NCBI GenBank assembly: GCA_019426215.1
Contig: CM033396.1
Location: 27,667,101 to 27,731,100, forward strand
Direction of reading: 5' to 3'
DNA from: Buddleja alternifolia
Lineage: Eukaryota > Streptophyta > Magnoliopsida > Lamiales > Scrophulariaceae
Length of the DNA stretch: 64,000 nt
Shown: positions 23,286 to 33,013 of the stretch, one piece after another
Numbering within the stretch: the stretch's first letter is position 1
Layout: the number at the start of each line of letters is the position of its first letter
The notes under the pieces: generated by a model
What the model was told of the DNA's origin: nothing
Database searches by the model: none
Seen by the model: only the letters and a program-made list of their open reading frames with translations
Made by a program: the position numbers and the translations under genes

Positions 23286-23745
23286 TTATTTTGAAAAATA
23301 ATCTGAAATTCTGAAATCACGCTTCAAGAGAGTGAGAGGGCTAAATAGGGGTGGACCGCCGCCATAAGCGGAGGGGGCGGAGCGCCACCACCACTGCCCA
23401 ATCGTCGGCGATGCCATCGGAGTAGCGTGGGCTGCTGTCGCACAGTGGTTGTGCGACAAAGCAGCAAACAATCTGCTACCATTTGCCGCAGGTTTCTCGT
23501 CGAGGGTTCTCGACCTCAGCGAATTAATCGCCGCTTTACGCCGATGAAAGGTGGCTCTACCATACTCCACCTCCGACGAAGGATGCGTTGCACACATCAG
23601 ACGTGTTTGAGCGGGACAGGGATCGCAGCAGATTGGAGTGGTCATTGGTGGCCGCTACGCTGGGCGTTCAGTCGCGGCTGCGTTTCCGGCCATCTCGTCG
23701 CCGACTCCGACCGAGGCTGCGCACTGATGGCGCTGTTGCCCTAGA
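23286..23745. other. GC-rich leader segment of the copia element
   Basis: About 460 bases of clearly higher GC than the surrounding sequence. Overlapping open frames of 119 codons (minus) and 105 codons (plus) occur, but neither has a recognisable domain, and GC-rich DNA has few stops by chance. It may be untranslated leader or acquired host sequence. Confidence 0.35.
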
Positions 23746-23754
23746 CGCAACAAA

Positions 23755-24045
23755 AAAGATGATGGGTTGGGTTGGGCCCAACACATTAGGTTATGTGTTA
23801 GGCCAGCCCAACACATCATGAACTAAATCAGCGCTGGGCTGAAGCCCAACACATTTAATGTTGCACTGGGCTTGGCCCAGCATTGTGGATAACCTATTGC
23901 TGGGCTTGAGCCCATCGTGTTTATTAGTGTGTATGTTGAGCTTAGGCCCAGTGAATTAATTAAAAGATCTCTGGGCTTGAGCCCTGCGTATTAATTAATA
24001 TATGTATGGGTTTGACCCAATACATGTGGTTTATCCCATTTGGAT
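23755..24045 (+). repeat. Array of GGGCT...AGCCC imperfect palindromes
   Basis: Seven or so imperfect palindromes such as CTGGGCTTGAGCCC, GCTGGGCTGAAGCCC and TGGGTTTGACCCA, each followed by a variant of AACACAT or TGTATTAATT, spaced about 40 bases apart. They lie between primer site and gag, where leader RNA structure could matter. GGGCC-type motifs are also TCP-factor sites in plants. Confidence 0.6.
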
Positions 24046-24049
24046 TGAT

Positions 24050-24890
24050 TCATGGTCCCTTCAATTTCGGATTATAAATTAAATTAGATTTAGTTTCATT
24101 TATTTAAATTGGATTTAAGTTACTTAAATTAAATTTATTTTCATGGGTTAAAGGGTATATAAATTAGATTTGTACTAGAGTTAAATTAGATTTGAATACC
24201 CATTAGTTAATTTAGAAATTTGATCTTATCTAGTGATTAAATTTAATTTAATTACACTTCGATTAAATTATATTTAGTCAAGTGAATAAAATAAATCAGA
24301 CTTGATTTTATTCTTGATCAAATTAAATTTTAACTGGCCTATCAAAATAAATTAAATTTAATAAAGTAAATTAAGATTTAATATCCAAATTAAAGGGTAT
24401 ATAAATTGGATTTGTTTTAAAATTAAATTGGATTTAAATACCCTTTAGTTAAATAAAAATTTGTTCTTCTCTAATGATTAAATTTGATTTAATTACATTT
24501 CGATTGAATTACTTTTAGTCATATGAATAAAATAAGTTGGACTTAATTTTATTCTTGATCAAATTGAATTTAACAAGCCTATCAAAATAAATTGGATTTG
24601 ATTTTGATTATGTAAACTGGATTTACAGTTAAATAATTGGATTTGATTTGGATTATGTAAATTGGATTTACACTTAAATTGTATTTAATAGTTCTTGGAA
24701 TTGAATTAAACTTAATTTCTTATGGTTTTAGATTTGTTCACGCATAGAGACTTTATTGGATATAGTCTCACTTTAATTAAATTAGATTTAATTAAAGAAG
24801 ACAAAATAGATAAGATTTATTTTGCAATGATTAAATTAGATTTAATTGTTAAATTAGATTTAACCCTTTAAATTCACATATGTATTTAAA
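24050..24890 (+). repeat. AT-rich degenerate tandem repeat
   Basis: About 840 bases built from variants of AAATTAGATTTAATT and AATTGGATTTA, including a longer repeat: the block near 24150-24340 recurs, diverged, at 24390-24590 (GGGTATATAAATT...CTTGATTTTATTCTTGATCAAATT). No coding capacity. Confidence 0.7.
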
Positions 24891-24999
24891 TTGTTTATGT
24901 GCTCCCTTTAATATGTGATGGTTGACACTTCTTATGGACTTAGGGTTTTATCTTTGTCTTAACTGGGTTGTATTGAGCAGGAGTTTGAGCCCCCCATGA

Positions 25000-27900
25000 T
25001 GTATCTTTCATTACATAGAATACTTGTATAGGCTTGCTTCTTTGTATTTATGTTAGATAGGCCCAAATGGAGCTTGGCGGAACCACAAAGTGCTTGGAGC
25101 CTGAAGATTAGAATCTTGTATAGGTGGAAGCTCTTGTAATAGATAGAACCCCTCCTCTGATTGGCCCGTTAACTCGGGCCGATCTAGAAAAGTCCATATG
25201 AGTGTGTGATGATAGAATTGCTAGGCGTCTTCTATATTTACGCTTCCTTTATTGCGCTGTGATAAATTAATGTGCAAAGTGAGACTAAAATTTATATTAA
25301 CATTATCAAATGTTATAATTCTCCCATTAGAAAATATTGAGTACGTAAAGGGGCATTGGATGTCCTAGCTCTCCATCAAACTTTAGAAAATGTGGGTTCA
25401 CTTCTAGTGCATGGCATCTTCCTGGAACTAGGGGGTCATGCATCAAGACGTGGTACTCTGTCTTCTCTAGTGCATTTGATGCCTTCATGTCGTAGCAAAT
25501 TCCGCCCCACATATCATTCAAGGTTGCAAGGCGGGATAAAATTGTTAAACTAAAAGGATTTGATGGGAAAATTACTCAGATGGATCACCACCTATATATC
25601 GAAAAAGTTTTCAGTTCAGTAATCCATGAGCTAAAGGAGATTGAATCATCGGTGGGACCGATTGGTGTTTGACATCACCTTAATGATCTAACATGCCATA
25701 TATCGTTCAAGGTTGCAACTTGTTTAGATCGTTGAGGAACTCAATCACTCACTATGAAACCCATCCAACGAGGTTTTCGATTATTGCAATGGGAGTGCAA
25801 TGTTTCGAGAAAAATAGTGGGAAACAAGTAAACAAATCCATGTTTACTTGAGTACATAATAACATATCTAATCGTAAATCTTGGTGTTTTTTGTTTTAAT
25901 TATCTCTTTCAAATATAACCCGTTACTGCTTGAGAAAAATGTCCTCACTAGACCACAATACGCTGATTGGATTAGAAGATTGAGGATTGTTCTCAATGAC
26001 AATTCGTTGGAATACATACTGGACCTCGAATGACATCAACACCATAGAGTTGATGATGACGATAAGGTCTATGTTCCCTTCATAGAATGGGTCACTGATA
26101 ACCACATAGTCAAGGAATAAAAGAGGAGTTCAATGTGCAGTGAAACAGGTAGCACACATGAAAAAAATGTGATAGTCCTAGATCAATCATGCTGCACTTA
26201 GAAAAGCTTCCTGGAAAGCGCGGTATGACCGTTTGGTATTTGATATCGAATGAACTCATCAATACATAAATGACGGATTGGGAAATTTAGGAGAGCACAT
26301 GCTTGAAATGATATCCATGTAGGAGAAATTGAGTTCTCTGGATTGATGCATGAACTTTCATTCTCAAGTTAATCTCATCCTTCAGTCAAACCCCAAATCC
26401 CTCATCTGCTTTGTCAAGTTTTGATATATTTGACAATGAAGGATCGTTGACTGAGCTTATGGACAAGCTTATAAATGCACAAGAACCACAGGGTGCATTT
26501 ATTATTCCAATTAAGAGGAAACAGTTGGGCGTGTCCAGATTAGAAGGGTGTATCAAGAAAGAAATTCCAAACAAAAGATTCAGAGGTAATCGCCCAAAGA
26601 AGACAGACACTTGCCCTATTGCATAGAGCAGGGGCATTGGAAAATGTGATTGTCCTGAGCTGAAAGCTAAAGGTGCTAGAAGGTATAGAACTTAACTGTT
26701 CTATGACTATTTTTCTATTTCTTGGATTCAAGATTCTAGGAGCTAGCGCTTATGGATGTATTTTGTACCAGGATCTGGAAACAAGTAGAAATATGGAGGA
26801 TCAAGGAGATTGGATCTGCTTCGATCACTAAAGTTTTAAGTTTGACGCTTGTGGGCCTTTCTAAGAATGAGGCCTGCAAGGTTTTCAGTACTTTATTACT
26901 TTCTTGAATGACCATTTTAGGTATGGTCTAGCATGCTCGATGAAGTATAAGTCTGAAGCTCTTGAATTAATCATAAAATTCAAAGGCTGAACTGAAAACG
27001 AAACTAGGCGACGTATTAGAACACCTTGAGGTGGCAATACATGAGTGCCAAGTTTGACAAGTTCTTAGAAGAACAAATCATAGTCTCACAATTTTATCCT
27101 CTAGAGATTCCACAACTAAATGGGATAGCAGAAGTGATAGAACCATACACTGTTGGACATGAACATTTCATACTCAGCTACGCATCTCATTATGGGATCA
27201 TGCACCTCTTACAGCTACACTTATTCTAAACACATATCCCTCGAAATTTGTTTTAAAGACACCGTATGAGATATGGTGTGGTAGGAAACTTAGTCTCAAA
27301 TACATAACGATGTGGGGCTGCTCCACGAATGTAAAGAAGACAATGGCAGAGAGACTCTAGGATAGATCCTTAAAATAAGGCTTCATTAGCAATCATGGGA
27401 TACTCTTTTACCTATATGGTGATCAAAGAATCATCGTGGCATAAGAACCTTCGTCGGAGAAGGAATAGCAGGAAAAAGGATTGTACTTGGAGAACAACAC
27501 GATACTCCTTAGGAGACATCTGTTCATGAAACCTAAATTGAACCTAACATGACACAACCGCCGTAGCAATGATCTAGCAGAGTATCTCAGCCACCAGAGA
27601 GATGTGGTTACTTGCTACAAGTGCATTATTTGAATGCCTTAGAAGAAGTATGCCATGGATGTGATCCCTTTGACTACAACTAATCAGCGACGGGCATTGG
27701 TTCTGCAAAATGGCTGAAAAATATGAAAGAAGAAATGGATCTAATGCATTTAGGCCAATTATGGACTCTTACCAATCTGCCCAAAGGCATCAGGCCAATA
27801 GGGCACGAATGGAGCTCTAAGAGAAGAATCTGCCTGGGTGGCAAGGCCAGCTATGGCAAAAAGAAATAGTCAAAAGAATGGCATTGACTATGAGGAAACC

Positions 27901-29198
27901 TTTTCACCAGTAGTCATGATCAAATCCATTAGAATTCTGCTAGCCATAGCTGCAAACCTACACTATGAAATCTAGCAAATGGATGTGAGAAACCGTGTTC
28001 TTAAATGAACTCCTCAAGGAGGACGTCTTTATTGAACAAGCCCAAGCATTTCATGTCTAACGTAGATTCTCATAAGGTATGCAAACTAAATAAGTCCATT
28101 TATGGACTTAGACATGTCTCCTGCAGTTGGAATCTTCAATTCGATGAAAAAGTTTGGAACTTTAGCTTCATCGAGAATGAAGATGACCAAGTGTCTACAA
28201 GAAGGTCAGTGGGAACAAGCTGACATTGTTGGTGCGATATGTAGATGGCATTCTACTTATAGGGAATGGCATAGACTCATTGACTACGGTCAAAAACATG
28301 AATCTCAAGCACATTCTTTATGAAAGATTTGGGAAGAACTACCTATATATCCTTGAGGATTTGCATCTACAGTTATAGAGCAAATGGAAAAATAGGAATC
28401 TCCCAAGCCCTCTACAGGTCCTAAATGGTAATAGGATGGATAACTCTAAGAGAGGAATTTTGCTCATGATACATGAAGTTGATCTCTCTAATCTATAAGT
28501 CCTTAAACCGACAAAGATTGAAGAGAGATGAGTGGCATACCCTAGACCTATACAATAGGGAGTCTCATGTATGCAATGTTAGGCAAGCGACCAGACCTTG
28601 CTTAAAAAGCATGGTATTGAGGTTTCAAGCTAACCTGGGTAAGGAACATTGGATTTCACTAGGGTGCATCCTAAAGTACTTTTGAAGGACTAAGAACATG
28701 GAGAAATGAAAGTGATTAGTTACATAGATTCAGATTTTCAATCTGATGTTGATAACTGAAAAATCCACTTCCGGGTTTTGTATTCATTATGAATGGTGGA
28801 GTAGTGTCTCGAAAGAATTCCAAGCAAAGCACAACTGCATAATCCACATTCGAGGTTGAATGCATGGTCGCCTTGAAAGCTGCCAAACAAGTTGTTTGGA
28901 TTAAGAAGTTTATGGTCAAACTTCAAATGATTCTTAGCGTGGAAATACTACTATCACTATAGTATGACAACTATGGAGCTATCACGCAGGCTAAGGAATT
29001 ATGGTCTCACAACAAATCTAAACACATCAAGAGTAGAAATTATTCGAGAAATCGTTGGATAGAGGCATGGTTGCAATACGGAAAATAGCCTCAGCGCACA
29101 ACGTGGCTGACCCACTCACTAAGCCATTATCACAGACGGTGCTGGAGCGACATCTTGGGAAGATGGGTGCTAGATACCATAGCGATTGCCGTTGAGTA
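25000..29198 (+). pseudogene. Heavily decayed copia gag-pol
   Basis: Recognisable scraps in order: a gag helix and zinc-knuckle remnant (26430-26670, CPELKAKGARR); integrase C-part (near 27190-27350, TPYEIWCGRKLSL, with the cysteine-bearing CGCS); reverse transcriptase (27870-27975, DYEETFSPVVMIKSIRILLA; 28080-28110, CKLNKSIYGLRH); and the terminal VADPLTKPLSQTVLERHLGK at 29100-29160, which is the usual end of copia pol directly before the purine tract. Dozens of stops and frameshifts intervene. 25000-26400 is too degraded for assignment. Confidence 0.8.
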
Positions 29199-29210
29199 TA
29201 AGTGGGAGAT

Positions 29211-30720
29211 TGTTAGGTATATGCCCTCAATGCCAATGAAGGAAATAGATTGAGAACGGAATTTTAATTATATTGTACTAACTATTATATTGTATAAGGT
29301 ATTGGGTTATGTTCATGTAAATCTAAATGGCATTTAAATGTATTGAACAAATAAATCCATGAGATTTGAAGATAGACTTTCCACCTCTTATAGTTAGGAG
29401 GAGGCGCCGGAAGAGTCAAGTACTTAATCTCTTAAAAGAGAGTTTGCGAGTTAAGAATTTTAATTGGGCATTAAAATTCGACTCGTATGATACCTGCTTT
29501 GACAAAGTAGCGCTAGTCGAACATTGATTAGATAGTGGGAGCTGGTGTCATAAATATAGTTAATGGAATTAACATATTTGAACTTGACTCGCATTAATCC
29601 GATTGCATGGGTATTTACTCTTTGACAATCAATGATTGAGATTAAGATTGCGATAGTATGTGTGAACTTTAGACCTGGGGAGTTATTTACAATATGCTTG
29701 TAGTATTGGGTATGTTATTAGAGTAGTTAGATCTGTATCACCTGATAGGTGGGGTCGAATGGTGCATTCGATGTTGTAAGATAACTGCCAAAATAGAATT
29801 CACCGTCTCGATGGTAAACAAATATGTGACATGTACGATCATAAGTAATTGAAATCATAATTCTTTGGCCAAAGCATATAAATTAGCTCGTGATGGTCAC
29901 TGAGGGTAGTTTGGTGATTTCACATTATTATTATTCCAAAGTAAAGTATCAAGTTCTATGAATAGACTTATCCTTTGGAGACCTCCCATTGCCAATTGAA
30001 TAGAGCTTAGAGAGTAGCGCTATGTAAAGAAAATGAATGATTTTCTAGGCTAAGGGTATTCTGGTAAATTCACATTAGATGTGAATGACCAACGAAATGG
30101 ATGTCACGATTTAATTAAAGATACTTAATTGGATTAAATAAATTAATTAAATCATTTAATTCATAAGTTAAATTAATTGGAAATTAATTTATAAGTTGAA
30201 TTAAATTAATTGGATTAAAGTAATTAATTAAAAGTCAATTTGATTGGACTTGAATTTAATTAATTACACATGAGCTAAGGTGGAACGAAACCCGAAAGCC
30301 CATTCCATAGGCCTAGGGGGCCGCCCCTCACTTATTGGATTACGGGTTCTATTTACTTGGTATATATATTGTTAGTCAGTGTCAGAATTCTATACAAGTC
30401 ATAATTTTGAATCTGACTTTGAGCCAGAAAACCTACAACAAATGAAAATAAAAATTCCCTCCCTCTTCTCCAACTAGCCGCCGCCGCCATTGTTGCCGGG
30501 AGAAGATCAAAGCTTTCTTGGAAATTTTTCTTCCACGTGATATCTAGAGGTAGGACTCCCGGGGATTGCTACTCTCGTCAAATCGATACGAATCGATTCA
30601 CGCTTCAAGAGGTAGATTGTTTATCTCCTTTTACCGTCAAGAAATCAACAATGAATCGAATGGATTCATGGTTTGGGAATTGTTTTATCCGCTGCGTTTT
30701 TACTTATATGACTCCCAACA
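29211..30720 (+). repeat. 3-prime LTR (1510 bp)
   Basis: Matches 21053-22735 throughout except for the missing block of about 150 bases near 29960 and scattered substitutions. The purine tract AGTGGGAGAT (29201-29210) is immediately upstream. Confidence 0.85.
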
Positions 30721-31029
30721 GAAAGATGGGGTGGCACGCCGAGGATTCAAATGTTTACATTTAGAACTATATTTTCTGACACAATATGTACATATAATAC
30801 GCTATTTGATATGTTTTTTTTTATTATTATTATTATTTTTGGGTGTAGTTGAATAGATTTATATCTTTATTTCTTTGAAGCGTTTTATGGTTGTGTGGAG
30901 ATTATATATATATATATATATATATCATTTTCAAGTCGTATCCTAAAATTTTGAAAAAATCTTGTCATCGTATTCGTATCCGTATCGCCGTGTTCGTACC
31001 CGTGCAACCTAGCAACTAAGTCATCCATC

Positions 31030-31720
31030 ATTTGATCCCACTCCAGCAATATTTCAGAATCTTTTTTTCTTACTTTTTTTTTAAAAAAAACATTTTGCGT
31101 TTGTTGAATTTTTTGATATATCTTCTAATTTTCAGGATTTTTCTTTTTTTTTTCTGTTATTATTTTTTTAATTTTCTAAAATAGTATCTAATTTTTATAA
31201 TTTTTCTAGCTTTGTTTCCGATTTTTTTTGTCCTTTTTTTTAATCTTCTTGAATTTTCTTAAACATTTCTTGTTTTCTGAATATTTTCTATTTTTATTAT
31301 TTTATTTTTCTGAATATTTTCTATTAGTTTTTCCTGCTTTTTTTTTTTTGAAATATTTAGAGATTTTTTGAATTTTTATATTTGTTTTTCTATTTTTTTT
31401 ATTTCTCTGAATTTTACTGAATACTTCTATCTAGCTTTATTTCTATTTTCTTTTGGATTTCTTAGTTTTTCCAAATTTTCCAAATTTTTATATTTGTTTT
31501 CTTATTATTTTTTATTTTTTGAAATAGTTTTATCTAGCTTTATTTATAATTTTTTTTCCTGATTTCTTAATTCTTTTCTGAATTTTTTTTTAATTTTTAG
31601 AAAATTTTCTATTTGTCTTGTTTTAATTCAGATTTTTTGTAGTTTTAGTTTAACTTTTTTATTCTTTAGTAGGGTAAATTACAGAAACACCCATCCCCCC
31701 CCCCCCCCCCCCCCAATTAT
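31030..31720 (+). repeat. T-rich strand-asymmetric tract ending in a run of 20 C
   Basis: About 640 bases are T-rich on the plus strand with degenerate units such as TTTTCTGAATATTTTCTATTTTTA, followed at 31695-31714 by an uninterrupted C run. An (AT)n microsatellite lies just before, at 30903-30927. Not coding. Confidence 0.6.
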
Positions 31721-32080
31721 TTTTTTTTTTGAGAAACTTGCAAAAGAATTCAATTTAGCCACCACGTGACTGGAACGTGTTAACTTTTGTTAGAAAAACT
31801 AATAGAGAGGACCATTCTGTACATTTATTTATCCTATGGACTATATTTGTCGATGTTGAAAACCGCGATAGCACTTTTGCAACCGCCACTATCCTATGGG
31901 ACCAAAAGTTCAATTTCCCCCCACTAAATATCATGTGTCAAATGGCCAAGAATGACAACCTACAAGGAATTCTCGTCTCTAAAATATATTGTAACGACAA
32001 AGAAAAAAAATACTATCACTCATTATGTATATTTAGTTACAATTTTGAAATTGTCACTGATATTATTTTTTATTGTAGTG
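31721..32080. repeat. Right arm of the container CACTA relic
   Basis: Non-coding. The last 100 bases carry GTAACGACAA, GTTACAATTTTG and TTGTCACTGATA motifs and the terminus at 32080. The 5-prime part (31721-31940) is unassigned. Confidence 0.45.
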
Positions 32081-32941
32081 AGATGTAACTTACATCTATA
32101 AGACTATAACATATATAAAATATAAAATAAGACATCAAGTTTGAAATAGACAATCAAGAAGACCAACTAGAAAACTTTTCCTCTCAAACGTATATGGATA
32201 CAATGGGAAAAATGCGAAAATCGTCTTTTAACTATACCACTTTTTACTTTTGGTTCGTTATGTATCATGCCTAGCAAAAATATCCTGTATGTTTCAAAAA
32301 TGGCACATTTAGTTCGATTTTGAAATTTTTCGGCCACTTTGGACGGAAAATCGCATGTGTCGGTCACGTGAGGGACCAAATGGGGGATTTTCAATTTTGG
32401 AGGGAAAATTGATGACTTGGAATGCCACTTGGATAAAGAAATTTTTTTTGCTCCCATGGTGATTTGATCTTGGGTGAAAACCATGGCAAAGAGGCACCAT
32501 ACCACCAAACCAACTACGAATTTGGTACTTAATTGGTTTTATATGTTCATATACCTTATTTGTCAACATTAACATAATTTAAATGTATTTACTTATAAAA
32601 CTATATATTATAAAATACAGTAAATAATGTATATATATTAAATACAATGCTTTTAAAATTAATATATAGTAAATATTTCATAATATACTAATTTTTAAAA
32701 TTAAGTAAATACAATTATTATTTTATATATAACTTTAATGCAATAAACACAATAAATTATATATGTTATACAGTAAATACAATAATTTTAAAATTATTTT
32801 TTAAAAAATACTGCAAATATTTTAAAGTACAGAATATAAAAGTATAATCTTGAAATACAGTAACTATTTTAAAATACAGTAATTTTTAAGCTAAATATTT
32901 TAAAATAAAATAATTTTAAAATTAATATACAGTAAATATCA
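32081..32941. other. Non-coding AT-rich sequence
   Basis: 32200-32520 begins with GGGAAAAATGCGAAAATCG and has the phrase structure of a Mutator-like MITE end, without a visible partner. 32600-32940 is a degenerate repeat of TAAAATACAGTAAATA-type units. No gene. Confidence 0.35.
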
Positions 32942-33008
32942 ATGTTCTGAAACCCGGACCGGTCATCGAACCGGAAAATCGACCGGGTTAAGGATCACCG
33001 GTTCAAAC
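32942..33008. mobile_element. Truncated hAT-type MITE end at a rearrangement junction
   Basis: ATGTTCTGAAACCCGGACC followed by GAACCGGAAAATCGACCGG and ATCACCGGTTCAAACC, a layout known from plant hAT-type MITEs and similar to 4495-4560. It stops abruptly where the long reading frame at 33014 begins, marking the broken left edge of the retroelement on the right. Confidence 0.45.
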
Positions 33009-33013
33009 CATTC

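Larger units (their letters stand above)
21053..30720 (+). mobile_element. Old Ty1/copia retrotransposon with long LTRs
   Basis: LTRs at 21053-22735 and 29211-30720 begin TGTTAGGTATATGC and end CCCAACA. The flanks are GAAAT and GAAAG (4/5 duplication). The primer-site region GTGTATGAGAGCCA follows the left LTR (a diverged initiator-Met type) and AGTGGGAGAT precedes the right LTR. The interior holds a leader with unusual repeats and a gag-pol remnant full of stops. LTR divergence and a 150-base LTR deletion show it is older than the other elements here. Confidence 0.88.
20649..31012. mobile_element. hAT element (about 690 bp) split by a copia insertion
   Basis: The left end CTATGGTGCACAGATAC (20649) and complemented right end CTAGGTTGCACGGGTAC (31012) are similar inverted repeats, flanked by CAACTAAA (20641-20648) and CAACTAAG (31013-31020), a 7/8 target duplication. 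Short GGATAC/GTATCC motifs cluster at both ends (20700-20800 and 30960-31005). Removing the copia at 21053-30720 leaves about 690 bases with no transposase. Confidence 0.65.
14913..32080. mobile_element. CACTA relic acting as container for three later elements
   Basis: The left end at 14913 (TACTACAAGAAAATAATG, the first C of CACTA changed to T) is followed by many GTGACAA/TTGTCACTA subterminal motifs. The right end at 32065-32080 (TTTTTATTGTAGTG) is preceded by TTGTCACTGATA and similar motifs. Flanking triplets are ACA and AGA, a 2/3 target match. Between them lie the copia at 15183-19368, the hAT at 19470-20128 and the hAT plus copia at 20649-31012. What remains of the CACTA itself has no transposase. 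Pairing the two ends is inference. Confidence 0.45.

Noticed and set aside
23286..23821. Frames of 119, 105 and 77 codons as genes
   Set aside because: They overlap each other on both strands and have no recognisable domain; low stop density follows from the GC-rich composition.
25327..26731. Several 60-83 codon frames as separate genes
   Set aside because: They fall in the decayed gag region of the copia element, on either strand, and none carries a family motif except the scraps described.
30903..30927. (AT)n and similar tracts at 46858-46940 as regulatory sites
   Set aside because: Plain microsatellites without further context.
31368..32575. Frames such as 31368-31562 and 32167-32508
   Set aside because: Products are Phe/Ser/Leu low complexity from T-rich DNA or lie in repeat ends; no support.
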